Shown piece after piece: positions 13,326 through 28,200 of a DNA stretch of 64,000 bases. The notes beneath the pieces are model-generated. The model made no database searches. It was not told the origin of the DNA and worked only from the letters and a program-made list of their open reading frames with translations. Numbering within the stretch: position 1 is the first letter of the stretch; each line of letters begins with the position of its first letter. Source of the stretch: Cinclus cinclus (lineage: Eukaryota; Chordata; Aves; Passeriformes; Cinclidae); contig NC_085073.1 in assembly GCF_963662255.1 (NCBI RefSeq), positions 434,001 to 498,000 of the forward strand. Reading direction: 5' to 3'. A program made the position numbers and the translations under genes.

Positions 13326-15529
13326 TTGGGTCACAATGGTTCCTTGCTTCTCTTAACCTCTGTGGTGTCACAATGCATCCCATGCCCTTTTAGGCCACTT
13401 GATGTCACAATGAATCATTTGATTCTTGGCCTCCATGGCGGCATAATTGTACCAGGTTTTAATTGGGCCCCATGCTTTCACAATTCATCCCTGGCCCTTT
13501 TACGACCCCTGGTGTCAAATGGGATCCTGGGATTATTAGCCACCCATTGGGTCACAGTGGATCCTTGCTTCTCTTAACCCCTGTGGTGTCACAATGCATC
13601 CCATGCCCTTTTAGGCCACTTGATGTCACAATGAATCATTTGATTCTTGGCCTCCATGGTGACATAATAGATCCTTGCTTCTATTGGTCCCCGTGCTGTT
13701 GCAATTCATCCCTGGCCATTTTTATACCCCCTGGTGCCACAAGGGATCATTAGATTGTTAGCCTGCATTGGGTCACAATGGTTCCTTGCTTCTCTTAACC
13801 TCTGTGGTGTCACAATGCATCCCATGCCCTTTTAGGCCACTTGATGTCACAATGAATCATTTGATTCTTGGCCTCCATGGTGACATAATAGATCCTTGCT
13901 TCTATTGGTCCCCGTGCTGTAACAATTCATCCCTGGCCCTTTTTATACCCCCTGGTGCCACAAGGGATCATTAGATTTTTAGCCTGCATTGGGTCATAAT
14001 GGTTCCTTGCTTCTCTTAACCTCTGTGGTGTCACAATGCATTCCAAGCCCTTTTAGGCCACTTGGTGTTACAATGAACCATTTGATTCTTGGCCTTCATG
14101 GTGTCATAATGGTTCCTTGTTTCTATTGGTCCCCATGCTGTCACAATTCATCCCTGGCCCTTTTACGACCCCTGGTGTCAAATGGGATCCTGGGATTATT
14201 AGCCTCCATTGGGTCACAATGGTTCCTTGCTTCTCTTAACCCCTGTGGTGTCACAATGCATCCCATGCCCTTTTAGGCCACTTGATGTCACAATGAATCA
14301 TTTGATTTTTGGCCTCCATGGTGGCATAATTGTACCAGGTTTTAATTGGGCCCCATGCTTTCACAATTCATCCCTGGCTCTTTTAGGCCCATTGGTGTCA
14401 CAAGGGACCATTGGATTGTTAGCCTGCATTGGGTTACAATGGTTCCTTGCTTCTCTTAACCTCTGTGGTGTCACAATGCATCCCATGCCCTTTTAGGCCA
14501 CTTGATGTCACAATGAATCATTTGATTCTTGGCCTCCATGGTGTCATAATGGTTCCTTGTTTCTATTGGGCCCCATGCTGTCACAATTCATCCCTGGCCC
14601 TTTTACGACCCCTGGTGTCAAATGGGATCCTGGGATTATTAGTCTCCATTGGGTCACAATGGATCCTTTCTTCTCTTAACCCCTGTGGTGTCACAATGCA
14701 TCCCATGCACTTTTAGGCCACTTGATGTCACAATGAATCATTTGATTCTTGGCCTCCATGGTGACATAATAGATCCTTGCTTCTCTTGGTCCCCGTGCTG
14801 TTACAATTCATCCCTGGCCCTTTTTATACCCCCTGGTGTCACAAGGGATCATTAGATTGTTAGCCTGCATTGGGTCACAATGGTTCCTTGCTTCTCTTAA
14901 CCTCTGTGGTGTCACAGTGCATTCCAAGCCCTTTTAGGACACTTGGTCTTAAAATGAACCATTTGACTCTTGGCCTTCATGGTGTCATAATGGTTCCTTG
15001 CTTCTATAGGTCCCCATGCTGTCACAGTTCATCCGTGGTCCTTTTGCGCCCCCTAGAGTCAAAAGGGATTCTTAGATTGTTAGCCTGTATTGGGTCACAA
15101 TGGATCCTTGCTTCTCTTAACCCCTGTGGTGTCACAATGCATCCCATGCCCTTTTAGGCCACTTGGTGTCACAATGAATCATTTGGTTCTTGGCCTCTAT
15201 GGTGTCATAATATTTCCATGTTTTTATTGTGCCCCATGTTTTCACAATTCATCCCTGGCCCTATTACAAGCCCTGGTGTCACAATGGATCATTAGATAGT
15301 TAGCCTGCCTTGGGTCACAATGGTTCCTTGCTTCTCTTAACCTCTGTGGTGTCACAATGCATTCCAAGCCCTTTTAGGCCACTTGGTCTTACAATGAACC
15401 ATTTGATTCTTGGCCTTCATGGTGTCATAATGGTTCCTTGCTTCTATAGGTCCCCATGCTGTCACAGTTCATCCGTGGTCCTTTTGCACCCCCTGGTGTC
15501 AAAAGGGATTCTAAGATTGTTAGCCTGCC
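13326..15529. repeat. Recurring multi-monomer block, first of a pair 3,743 bases apart
   Basis: The monomer series here is repeated at 17,070-19,272 with an offset of 3,742-3,743 (17 monomers). The series includes the unusual CTTAAAATGAACCATTTGAC of sub-repeat 3 at about 14,950, seen again at about 18,693. This marker also occurs near 28,824, 35,870, 38,950 and 43,132, which links the block to other parts of the array. Confidence 0.8.
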
Positions 15530-17069
15530 TTGGGTCACAATGGTTCCTTGCTTCTCTTAACCCCTGTGGTGTCACAATGCATCCCATGCCCTTTTAGGCC
15601 ACTTGATGTTACAATGAATCATTTGATTTTTGGCCTCCATGGTGGCATAATTGTACCAGGTTTTAATTGGGCCCCATGCTTTCACAATTCACCCCTGGCC
15701 CTTTTAGGCCCATTGGTGTCTCAAGGGATCATTAGATTGTTAGCCTCCATTGGGTAACAATGGTTCCTTGCTTCTCTTAACCTCTGTGGTGTCACAATGC
15801 ATCCCATGCCCTTTTAGGACACTTGATGTCACAATGAATCATTTGATTCTTGGCCTCCATGGTGGCATAATACTTGCTTGTATCTATTGGGCCCCATGCT
15901 GTCACAGTTCATCCGTGGTCCTTTTGCGCCCCCTGGTGTCAAAAGGGATTCTAAGATTTTTAGCCTGCCTTGGGTCACAATGGTTCCTTGCTTCTGTTAG
16001 CCCCTTTGGTGTCACAATGCATCCCATGCCCTTTTAGGCCACTTGGTGTTACAATGAATCATTTGAGTCTTGGTCCCTATTGTGTCATAATATTTCCATG
16101 TTTTTATTGTGCCCCATGCTTTCACAATTCATCCCTGGCCCTATTGCAACCCCTGGTGTCACAGTGGATCATTAGATTGTTAGCCTGCATTGGGTCACAA
16201 TGGTTCCTTGCTTCTCTTAACCTCTGTGGTGTCACAATGCATTCCAAGCCCTTTTAGGCCACTTGGTCTTACAATGAACCATTTGATTCTTGGCCTTCAT
16301 GGTGTCATAATGGTTCCTTGCTTCTATAGGTCCCCATGCTGTCACAGTTCATCCGTGGTCCTTTTGCGTCCCCTGGTGTCAAAGGGGATACTAAGATTGT
16401 TAGCCTGCCTTGGGTCACAATGGTTCCTTGCTTCTCTTAACCCCTGTGGTGTCACAATGCATCCCATGCCCTTTTAGGCCACTTGATGTCACAATGAATC
16501 ATTTGATTTTTGGCCTCCATGGTGGCATAATTGTACCGGGTTTTAATTGGGCCCCATGCTTTCACAATTCATCCCTGGCCCTTTTAGGCCCATTGGTGTC
16601 ACAAGGGACCCTTAGATTGTTAGCCTCCATTGGGTAACAATGGTTCCTTGCTTCTCTTAACCTCTGTGGTGTCACAATGCATTCCATGCCATTTTAGGCC
16701 ACTTGATGTCACAATGAATTATTTGATTCTTGGCCTCCATGGTGTCATAATGGTTCCTTGTTTCTATTGGGCCCCATGCTGTCACAATTCATCCCTGGCA
16801 CTTTTAAGACCCCTGGTGTCAAATGGGATCCTGGGATTATTAGCCTGCATTGGGTCACAATGGTTCCTTGCTTCTCTTAAGCCCTGTGGTGTCAAAATGA
16901 ATCCCATGCCCTTTTAGGCCACTTGATGTCACAATGAATCATTTGATTTTTGGCCTCCATGGTGGCATAATTGTACCCGGTTTTAATTGGGCCCCATGAT
17001 TTCACAATTCATCCCTGGCCCTTTTAGGCCCATTGGTGTCACAAGGGAGCATTAGATTGTTAGCCTCCA

Positions 17070-19272
17070 TTGGGTAACAATGGTTTCATGCTTCTCTTAA
17101 CCTGTGTGGTGTCACAATGCATCCCATGCCCTTTTAGGCCACTTGATGTCACAATGAATCATTTGATTCTTGGCCTCCATGGCGGCATAATTGTACCAGG
17201 TTTTAATTGGGCCCCATGCTTTCACAATTCATCCCTGGCCCTTTTACGACCCCTGGTGTCAAATGGGATCCTGGGATTATTAGCCTCCATTGGGTCACAA
17301 TGGATCCTTGCTTCTCTTAACCCCTGTGGTGTCACAATGCATCCCATGCCCTTTTAGGCCACTTGATGTCACAATGAATCATTTGATTCTTGGCCTCCAT
17401 GGTGACATAACAGATCCTTGCTTCTATTGGTCCCCGTGCTGTTACAATTCATCCCTGGCCATTTTTATACCTCCTGGTGCCACAAGGGATCATTAGATTG
17501 TTAGCCTGCATTGGGTCACAATGGTTCCTTGCTTCTCTTAACCTCTGTGGTGTCACAATGCATCCCATGCCCTTTTAGGCCACTTGATGTCACAATGAAT
17601 CATTTGATTCTTGGCCTCCATGGTGACATAATAGATCCTTGCTTCTATTGGACCCCGTGCTGTAACAATTCATCCCTGGCCCTTTTTATACCCCCTGGTG
17701 CCACAAGGGATCATTAGATTGTTAGCCTGCATTGGGTCATAATGGTTCCTTGCTTCTCTTAACCTCTGTGGTGTCACAATGCATTCCAAGCCCTTTTAGG
17801 CCACTTGGTCTTACAATGAACCATTTGATTCTTGGCCTTCATGGTGTCATAATGGTTCCTTGTTTCTATTGGTCCCCATGCTGTCACAATTCATCCCTGG
17901 CCCTTTTACGACCCCTGGTGTCAAATGGGATCCTGGGATTATTAGCCTCCATTGGGTCACAATGGTTCCTTGCTTCTCTTAACCCCTGTGGTGTCACAAT
18001 GCATCCCATGCCCTTTTAGGCCACTTGATGTCACAATGAATCATTTGATTTTTGGCCTCCATGGTGGCATAATTTTACCAGGTTTTAATTGGGCCCCATG
18101 CTTTCACAATTCATCCCTGGCCCTTTTAGGCCCATTGGTGTCACAAGGGACCATTAGATTGTTAGCCTCCATTGGGTAACAATGGTTCCGTGCTTCTCTT
18201 AACCTCTGTGGTGTCACAATGCATTCCATGCCATTTTAGGCCACTTGATGTCACAGTGAATCATTTGATTCTTGGCCTCCATGGTGTCATAATGGTTCCT
18301 TGTTTCTATTGGGCCCCATGCTGTCACAATTCATCCCTGGCCCTTTTACGACCCCTGGTGTCAAATGGGATCCTGGGATTATTAGTCTCCATTGGGTCAC
18401 AATGGATCCTTTCTTCTCTTAACCCCTGTGGTGTCACAATGCATCCCATGCCCTTTTAGGCCACTTGATGTTACAATGAATCATTTGATTCTTGGCCTCC
18501 ATGGTGACATAATAGATCCTTGCTTCTATTGGTCCCCGTGCTGTAAGAATTAATCCCTGGCCCTTTTTATACCCCCTGGTGTCACAAGGGATCATTAGAT
18601 TGTTAGCCTGCATTGGGTCACAATGGTTCCTTGCTTCTCTTAACCTCTGTGGTGTCACAGTGCATTCCAAGCCCTTTTAGGACACTTGGTCTTAAAATGA
18701 ACCATTTGACTCTTGGCCTTCATGGTGTCATAATGGTTCCTTGCTTCTATAGGTCCCCATGCTGTCACAGTTCATCCGTGGTCCTTTTGCGCCCCCTGGA
18801 GTCAAAAGGGATTCTTAGATTGTTAGCCTGTATTGGGTCACAATGGATCCTTGCTTCTCTGAACCCCTGTGTTGTCACAATGCATCCCATGCCCTTTTAG
18901 GCCACTTGGTCTTACAATGAATCATTTGGTTCTTGGCCTCTATGGTGTCATAATATTTCCATGTTTTTATTGTGCCCCATGCTTTCACAATTCATCCCTG
19001 GCCCTATTACAAGCCCTGGTGTCACAATGGATCATTAGATAGTTAGCCTGCCTTGGGTCACAATGGTTCCTTGCTTCTCTTAACCTCTGTGGTGTCACAA
19101 TGCATTCCAAGCCATTTTAGGCCACTTGGTCTTACAATGAACCATTTGATTCTTGGCCTTCATGGTGTCATAATGGTTCCTTGCTTCTATAGGTCCCCAT
19201 GCTGTCACAGTTCATCCGTGGTCCTTTTGCACCCCCTGGTGTCAAAAGGGATTCTTAGATTGTTAGCCTGCC
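17070..19272. repeat. Recurring multi-monomer block, second of a pair 3,743 bases apart
   Basis: Partner of 13,326-15,529. The order of monomer types is the same through about ten monomers: f-containing pair, b-like, c, d, f, the AAAATGAACC marker monomer, an a-like monomer with ATTACAAGCCC, and b. Small differences exist, for example TAACAGATCC near 17,408 in place of TAATAGATCC. Confidence 0.8.
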
Positions 19273-20815
19273 TGGGGTCACAATGGTTCCTTGCTTCTCT
19301 TAACCCCTTTGGTGTCACAATGTATCCCATGCCCTTTTAGGCCACTTGTTGTGACAATGAATCATTTGATTTTTGGCCTCCATGGTGGCATAATTGTACC
19401 AGGTTTTAATTGGGCCAAATGCTTTCACAATTAATCCCTGGCCCTTTTACGCCCCCTGGTGTCAAATGGGATCCTGGGATTATTAGCCTCCATTGGGTGA
19501 CAATGGATCCTTGCTTCTATTATCCCCTGTGGTGTCACAATGCATCCCATGCCCTTTTAGGCCACTTGATGTCACAATGAATCATTTGATTCTTGGCCTC
19601 CATGGTGACATAATAGATCCTTGCTTCTATTGGTCCCCGTGCTGTTACAATTCATCTCTGGCCATTTTTATACCCCCTGGTGCCACAAGGGATCATTAGA
19701 TTGTTAGCCTGCATTGGGTCACAATGGTTCCTTGCTTCTCTTAACCTCTGTGGTGTCACAATGCATCCCATGCCCTTTTAGGCCACTTGATGTCACAATG
19801 AATCATTTGATTCTTGGCCTCCATGGTGACATAATAGATCCTTGCTTCTATTGGACCCCGTGCTGTAACAATTCATCCCTGGCCCTTTTTATACCCCCTG
19901 GTGCCACAAGGGATCATTAGATTGTTAGCCTGCATTGGGTCATAATGGTTCCTTGCTTCTCTTAACCTCTGTGGTGTCACAATGCATTCCAAGCCCTTTT
20001 AGGACACTTGATGTCACAATGAATCATTTGATTCTTGGCCTCCATGGTGTCATAATGGTTCCTTGTTTCTATTGGGCCCCATGCTGTCACAATTCATCCC
20101 TGGCCCTTTTACGCCCCCTGGTGTCAAATGGGATCCTGGGATTATTAGCCTCCATTGGGTCACAATGGATCCTTGCTTCTCTTAACCTCTGTGGTGTCAC
20201 AATGCATCCCATGCCCTTTTAGGCCACTTGATGTCACAATGAATCATTTGATTCTTGGCCTCCATGGTGACATAATAGATCCTTGCTTCTATTGGTCCCC
20301 GTGCTGTTACAATTCATCTCTGGCCCTTTTTATACCCCCTGGTGCCACAAGGGATCATTAGATTGTTAGCCTGCATTGGGTCATAATGGTTCCTTGCTTC
20401 TCTTAACCTCTGTGGTGTCACAATGCATCCCATGCCCTTTTAGGCCACTTGATGTCACAATGAATCATTTGATTCTTGGCCTCCATGGTGACATAATAGA
20501 TCCTTGCTTCTATTGGTCCCCGTGCTGTAACAATCCATCTCTGGCCATTTTAGGCCCCCTGGTGTCACAAGGGATCATTAGATTGTTAGCCTGCATTGGG
20601 TCACAATGGTTCCTTGCTTCTCTTAAACCCTGTGGTGTCACAATGCATCCCATGCCCTTTTAGGCCACTTGATGTCACAATGAACCATTTGATTTTTGGC
20701 CTCCATGGTGTCATAATTGTACCAGGTTTTAATTGGGCCCCATGCTTTCACAATTCATCCCTGGCCCTTTTACGCCCCCTGGTGCCAAATGGGATCCTGG
20801 GATTATTAGCCTCCA

Positions 20816-23017
20816 TTGGGTCACAATGGATCCTTGCTTCTCTTAACCCCTGTGGTGTCACAATGCATCCCATGCCCTTTTAGGCCACTTGATGTCACAA
20901 TGAATCATTTGATTCTTGGCGTCTATGGTGGCATAATAGGTCCTTGCTTCTATTGGTCCCCGTGCTGTAACAATCCATCCCTGGCCATTTTAGGCCCCCT
21001 GGTGTCACAAGGGATCATTAGATTTTTAGCAAGCATTGGGTCACAATGGTTCCTTGCTTCTCTTAACCTCTGTGGTGTCACAATGAATCCCATGCCCTTT
21101 TAGGCCACTTGATGTCACAATGAATCATTTGAGTCTTGGCCTCCATGGTGACATAATAGATCCTTGCTTCTATTGGACCCCGTGCTGTAACAATTCATCC
21201 CTGGCCCTTTTTATACCCCCTGGTGCCACAAGGGATCATTAGATTGTTAGCCTGCATTGGGTCATAATGGTTCCTTGCTTCTCTTAACCTCTGTGGTGTC
21301 ACAATGCATTCCAAGCCCTTTTAGGCCACTTGGTCTTACAATGAATCATTTGATTCTTGGCCTTCATGGTGTCATAATGGTTCCTTGTTTCTATTGGTCC
21401 CCATGCTGTCACAATTCATCCCTGGCCCTTTTACGACCCCTGGTGTCAAATGGGATCCTGGGATTATTAGCCTCCATTGGGTCACAATGGTTCCTTGCTT
21501 CTCTTAACCCCTGTGGTGTCACAATGCATCCCATGCCCTTTTAGGCCACTTGATGTCACAATGAATCATTTGATTTTTGGCCTCCATGGTGGCATAATTT
21601 TCCAGGTTTTAATTGGGCCCCATGATTTCACAATTCATCCCTGGTCCTTTTAGGCCCATTGGTGTCACAAGGGACCATTGGATTGTTAGCCTCCATTGGG
21701 TAACAATGGTTCCTTGCTTCTCTTAACCTCTGTGGTGTCACAATGCATTCCATGACATTTTAGGCCACTTGATGTCACAATGAATCATTTGATTCTTGGC
21801 CTCCATGGTGTCATAATGGTTCCTTGTTTCTATTGGGCCCCATGCTGTCACAATTCATCCCTGGCCCTTTTACGCCCCCTGGTGTCAAATGGGATCCTGG
21901 GATTATTAGCCTCCATTGGGTCACAATGGATCCTTGCTTCTCTTAACCCCTGTGGTGTCACAATGCATCCCATGCCCTTTTAGGCCACTTGATGTCACAA
22001 TGAATCATTTGATTCTTGGCCTCCATGGTGACATAATAGATCCTTGCTTCTATTGGTCCCCGTGCTGTTACAATTCATCTCTGGCCCTTTTTATACCCCC
22101 TGGTGCCACAAGGGATAATTAGATTGTTAGCCTGCATTGGGTCATAATGGTTCCTTGCTTCTCTTAACCTCTGTGGTGTCACAATGCATCCCATGCCCTT
22201 TTAGGCCACTTGATGTCACAATGAATCATTTGATTCTTGGCCTCCATGGTGACATAATGGTTCCTTGTTTCTATTGGTCCCCGTGCTGTTACAATTCATC
22301 CCTGGCCCTTTTTATACCCCCTGGTGCCACAAGGGATCATTAGATTGTTAGCCTCCATTGGGTCATAATGGTTCCTTGCTTCTCTTAACCTCTGTGGTGT
22401 CACAATGCATCCCATGCCCTTTTAGGCCACTTGATGTCACAATGAATCATTTCATTCTTGGCCTCCATGGTGGCATAATAGATCCTTGCTTCTATTGGTC
22501 CCCGTGCTGTAACAATCCATCCCTGGCCATTTTAGGCCCCCTGGTGTCACAAGGGATCATTAGATTGTTAGCCTGCATTGGGTCACAATGGTTCCTTTCT
22601 TCTCTTAACCCCTGTGGTGTCACAATGCATCCCATGCCCTTTTAGGCCACTTGATGTCACAATGAACCATTTGATTTTTGGCCTCCATGGTGGCATAATT
22701 GTACCAGGTTTTAATTGGGCCCCATGCTTTCACAATTCATCCCTGGCCCTTTTAGGCCCATTGGTGTCACAAGGGACCATTAGATTGTTAGCCTCCATTG
22801 GGTAACAATGGTTCCTTGCTTCTCTTAACCTCTGTGGTGTCACAATGCATTCCATGCCATTTTAGGCCACTTGATGTCACAATGAATCATTTGATTCTTG
22901 GCCTCCATGGTGTCATAATGGTTCCTTGTTTCTATTGGACCCCATGCTGTCACAATTCATCCCTGGCCCTTTTACGCCCCCTGGTGCCAAATGGGATCCT
23001 GGGATTATTAGCCTCCA
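20816..23017. repeat. 10-monomer higher-order repeat, copy 1 (2,202 bases)
   Basis: Opens with the marker monomer carrying GGCGTCTATGGTGGC and ATAATAGGTCC, and GATTTTTAGCAAGC at its end. Ten monomers later the marker returns at 23,018. Type order is the same in the next copy, although the c-type monomer near 21,597 has a private TAATTTTCCAGG not found in copy 2. Confidence 0.85.
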
Positions 23018-25220
23018 TTGGGTCACAATGGATCCTTGCTTCTCTTAATCCCTGTGGTGTCACAATGCATCCCATGCACTTTTAGGCCACTTGATGTCAC
23101 AATGAATCATTTGATTCTTGGCGTCTATGGTGGCATAATAGGTCCTTGCTTCTATTGGTCCCCGTGCTGTAACAATCCATCCCTGGCCATTTTAGGCCCC
23201 CTGGTGTCAGAAGGGATCATTAGATTTTTAGCAAGCATTGGGTCACAATGGTTCCTTGCTTCTCTTAACCTCTGTGGTGTCACAATGCATCCCATGCCCT
23301 TTTAGGCCACTTGATGTCACAATGAATCATTTGATTCTTGGCCTCCATGGTGACATAATAGATCCTTGCTTCTATTGGACCCCGTGCTGTAACAATTCAT
23401 CCCTGGCCCTTTTTATACCCCCTGGTGCCACAAGGGATCATTAGATTGTTAGCCTGCATTGGGTCACAATGGTTCCTTGCTTCTCTTAACCTCTGTGTTG
23501 TCACAATGCATTCCAAGCCCTTTTAGGCCACTTGGTCTTACAATGAACCATTTGATTCTTGGCCTTCATGGTGTCATAATGGTTCCTTGTTTCTATTGGT
23601 CCCCATGCTGTCACAATTCATCCCTGGCCCTTTTACGCCCCCTGGTGTCAAATGGGATCCTGGGATTATTAGCCTCCATTGGGTCACAATGGATCCTTGC
23701 TTCTCTTAACCTCTGTGGTGTCACAATGCATCCCATGCCCTTTTAGGCCACTTGATGTTACAATGAATCATTTGATTTTTGGCCTCCATGGTGGCATAAT
23801 TGTACCAGGTTTTAATTGGGCCCCATGCTTTCACAATTCATCCCTGGTCCTTTTAGGCCCATTGGTGTCACAAGGGACCATTGGATTGTTAGCCTCCATT
23901 GGGTAACAATGGTTCCTTGCTTCTCTTAACCTCTGTGGTGTCACAATGCATTCCATGCCATTTTAGGACACTTGATGTCACAATGAATCATTTGATTCTT
24001 GGCCTCCATGGTGTCATAATGGTTCCTTGTTTCTTTTGGGCCCCATGCTGTCACAATTCATCCCTGGCCCTTTTACGCCCCCTGGTGTCAAATGGGATCC
24101 TGGGATTATTAGCCTCCATTGGGTCACAATGGATCCTTGCTTCTCTTAACCCCTGTGGTGTCACAATGCATCCCATGCCCTTTTAGGCCACTTGATGTCA
24201 CAATGAATCATTTGATTCTTGGCCTCCATGGTGACATAATAGATCCTTGCTTCTATTGGTCCCCGTGCTGTTACAATTCATCTCTGGCCCTTTTTATACC
24301 CCCTGGTGCCACAAGGGATCATTAGATTGTTAGCCTGCATTGGGTCATAATGGTTCCTTGCTTCTCTTAACCTCTGTGGTGTCACAATGCATCCCATGCC
24401 CTTTTAGGCCACTTGATGTCACAATGAATCATTTGATTCTTGGCCTCCATGGTGACATAATGGTTCCTTGTTTCTATTGGTCCTCGTGCTGTTACAATTC
24501 ATCCCTGGCCCTTTTTATACCCCCTGGTGCCACAAGGGATCATTAGATTGTTAGCCTGCATTGGGTCATAATGGTTCCTTGCTTCTCTTAACCTCTGTGG
24601 TGTCACAATGCATCCCATGCCCTTTTAGGCCACTTGATGTCACAATGAATCATTTGATTCTTGGCCTCCATGGTGGCATAATAGATCCTTGCTTCTATTG
24701 GTCCCCGTGCTGTAACAATCCATCCCTGGCCATTTTAGGCCCCCTGGTGTCACAAGGGATCATTAGATTGTTAGCCTGCATTGGGTCACAATGGTTCCTT
24801 TCTTCTCTTAACCCCTGTGGTGTCACAATGCATCCCATGCCCTTTTAGGCCACTTGATGTCACAATGAACCATTTCATTTTTGGCCTCCATGGTGGCATA
24901 ATTGTACCAGGTTTTAATTGGGCCCCATGCTTTCACAATTCATCCCTGGCCCTTTTAGGCCCATTGGTGTCACAAGGGACCACTAGATTGTTAGCCTCCA
25001 TTGGGTAACAATGGTTCCTTGCTTCTCTTAACCTCTGTGGTGTCACAATGCATTCCATGCCATTTTAGGCCACTTGATGTCACAATGAATCATTTGATTC
25101 TTGGCCTCCATGGTGTCATAATGGTTCCTTGTTTCTATTGGACCCCATGCTGTCACAATTCATCCCTGGCCCTTTTACGCCCCCTGGTGCCAAATGGGAT
25201 CCTGGGATTATTAGCCTCCA
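23018..25220. repeat. 10-monomer higher-order repeat, copy 2 (2,203 bases)
   Basis: Same ten-monomer order as 20,816-23,017. From about 21,916/24,119 onward differences are sparse, such as TCCTCGTGC near 24,481 and GGTGTCAGAAGG near 23,203. It is also the first part of the larger 6,826-base unit. Confidence 0.85.
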
Positions 25221-28200
25221 TTGGGTCACAATGGATCCTTGCTTCTCTTAACCCCTGTGGTGTCACAATGCATTCCATGCCCTTTTAGGCCACTTGATGT
25301 CACAATGAATCATTTGATTCTTGGCGTCTATGGTGGCATAATAGGTCCTTGCTTCTATTGGTCCCCGTGCTGTAACAATCCATCCCTGGCCATTTTAGGC
25401 CCCCTGGTGTCACAAGGGATCATTAGATTTTTAGCAAGCATTGGGTCACAATGGTTCCTTGCTTCTCTTAACCTCTGTGGTGTCACAATGCATCCCATGC
25501 CCTTTTAGGCCACTTGATGTCACAATGAATCATTTGATTCTTGGCCTCCATGGTGACATAATAGATCCTTGCTTCTATTGTACCCCGTGCTGTAACAATT
25601 CATCCCTGGCCCTTTTTATACCCCCTGGTGCCACAAGGGATCATTAGATTGTTAGCCTGCATTGGGTCACAATGGTTCCTTGCTTCTCTTAACCTCTGTG
25701 GTGTCACAATGCATTCCAAGCCCTTTTAGGCCACTTGGTCTTACAATGAACCATTTGATTCTTGGCCTCCATGGTGTCATAATGGCTCCTTGTTTCTATT
25801 GGTCCCCATGCTGTCACAATTCATCCCTGGCCCTTTTACGACCCCTGGTGTCAAATGGGATCCTGGGATTATTAGCCTCCATTGGGTCACAATGGATTCT
25901 TGCTTCTCTTAACCCCTGTGATGTCACAATGCATCCCATGCCCTTTTAGGCCACTTGATGTCACAATGAATCATTTGAGTCTTGGCCTCCATGGTGGCAT
26001 AATTTTCCAGGTTTTAATTGGGCCCCATGCTTTCACAATTCATCCCTGGCCCTTTTAGGCCCATTGGCGTCACAAGGGACCATTAGATTATTAGCCTCCA
26101 TTGGGTAACAATGGTTCCTTGCTTCTCTTAACCTCTGTGGTGTCACAATGCATTCCATGCCATTTTAGGCCACTTGATGTCACAATGAATCATTTGATTC
26201 TTGGCCTCCATGGTGTCATAATGGTTCCTTGTTTCTATTGGGACCCATGCTGTCACAATTCATCCCTGGCCCTTTTACGACCCCTGGTGTCAAATGGGAT
26301 CCTGGGATTATTAGCCTCCATTGGGTCACAATGGATCCTTGCTTCTCTTAACCCCTGTGGTGTCACAATGCATCCCAAGCCCTTTTAGGCCACTTGATGT
26401 CACAATGAATCATTTGATTCTTGGCCTCCATGGTGACATAATAGATCCTTGCTTCTATTGGTCCCCATGCTGTTTCAATTCATCCCTGGCCATTTTATAC
26501 CCCTGGTGCCACAAGGGATCTTTAGATTGTTAGCCTGCATTGGGTCATAATGGTTCCTTGCTTCTCTTAACCTCTGTGGTGTCACAATGCATCCCATGCC
26601 CTTTTAGGCCACTTGATGTCACAATGAATCATTTGATTCTTGGCCTCCATGGTGGCATAATAGATCCTTGCTTCTATTGGTCCCTGTGCTGTAACAATCC
26701 ATCCCTGGCCATTTTAGGCCCCCTGGTGTCACAAGGGATCATTAGATTGTTAGCCTGCATTGGGTCACAATGGTTCCTTGCTTCTCTTAACCTCTGTGGT
26801 GTCACAATGCATTCCAAGCCCTTTGAGGCCACTTGATCTTACAATGAATCATTTGATTCTTGGCCTTCATGGTGTCATAATAGATCCTTGCTTCTATTGG
26901 TCCCCATGCTGTCACAATTCATCCCTGGCCCTTTTACGACCCCTGGTGTCAAATGGGATCCTGGGATTATTAGCCTCCATTGGGTCACAATGGATCCTTG
27001 CTTCTCTTAACCCCTGTGGTGTCACAATGCATCCCATGCCCTTTTAGGACACTTGATGTCACAATGAATCATTTGATTCTTGGCCTCCATGTTGACATAA
27101 TAGATCCTTGCTTCTATTGGTCCCCGTGCTGTTACAATTAATCCCTGGCCCTTTTTATACCCCCTGGTGCCACAAGGGATCATTAGATTGTTAGCCTGCA
27201 TTGGGTCACAATGGTTCCTTGCTTCTCTTAACCTCTGTGGTGTCACAATGCATCCCATGCACTTTTAGGCCACTTGATGTCACAATGAATCATTTGATTC
27301 TTGGCCTCCATGGCGGCATAATTGTACCAGGTTTTAATTGGGCCCCATGCTTTCACAATTCATCCCTGGCCCTTTTACGACCCCTGGTGTCAAATGGGAT
27401 CCTGGGATTATTAGCCTCCATTGGGTCACAATGGATCCTTGCTTCTCTTAACCCCTGTGGTGTCACAATGCATCCCATGCCCTTTTAGGCCACTTGATGT
27501 CACAATGAATCATTTGATTCTTGGCCTCCATGGTGACATAATAGATCCTTGCTTCTATTGGTCCCCGTGCTGTTACAATTCATCCCTGGCAATTTTTATA
27601 CCCCCTGGTGCCACAAGGGATCATTAGATTGTTAGCCTGCATTGGGTCACAATGGTTCCTTGCTTCTCTTAACCTCTGTGGTGTCACAATGCATCCCATG
27701 CCCTTTTAGGCCACTTGATGTCACAATGAATCATTTGATTCTTGGCCTCCATGGTGACATAATAGGTCCTTGCTTCTATTGGACCCCGTGCTGTAACAAT
27801 TCATCCCTGGCCCTTTTTATACCCCCTGGTGCCACAAGGGATCATTAGATTGTTAGCCTGCATTGGGTCATAATGGTTCCTTGCTTCTCTTAACCTCTGT
27901 GGTGTCACAATGCATTCCAAGCCCTTTTAGGCCACTTGGTCTTACAATGAACCATTTGATTCTTGGCCTTCATGGTGTCATAATGGTTCCTTGTTTCTAT
28001 TGGTCCCCATGCTGTCACAATTCATCCCTGGCCCTTTTACGACCCCTGGTATCAAATGGGATCCTGGGATTATTAGCCTCCATTGGGTCACAATGGTTCC
28101 TTGCTTCTCTTAACCCCTGTGGTGTCACAATGCATCCCATGCCCTTCTAGGCCACTTGATGTCACAATGAATCATTTGATTTTTGGCCTCCATGGTGGCA

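Larger units (their letters stand above)
10826..20815. repeat. Mixed satellite domain containing blocks that recur elsewhere
   Basis: About 45 monomers without one simple period, but made of segments found again in the window. 11.3-15.7 kb matches 25.0-29.6 kb and 31.8-36.5 kb. 13.3-15.3 kb matches 17.1-19.3 kb at an offset of 3,743. 14.2-15.97 kb matches 42.4-44.15 kb. Marker monomers include GGCGTCTATGG at about 11,668, TAATTTTCCAGG at about 12,345, TATTGGGACCC at about 12,581, and the rare ATACTTGCTTGTATC at about 15,870. A CC insertion in TAGCCACCCATTGG lies near 13,540. No unique sequence was seen. Confidence 0.85.

Noticed and set aside
13147..13383. Minus-strand reading frames of 61-78 codons
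   Set aside because: They recur at the same monomer phase (also 6,760, 18,434, 27,022, 33,847, 60,246) and depend on chance absence of stops in f-type monomers. Nothing recognisable in the product.
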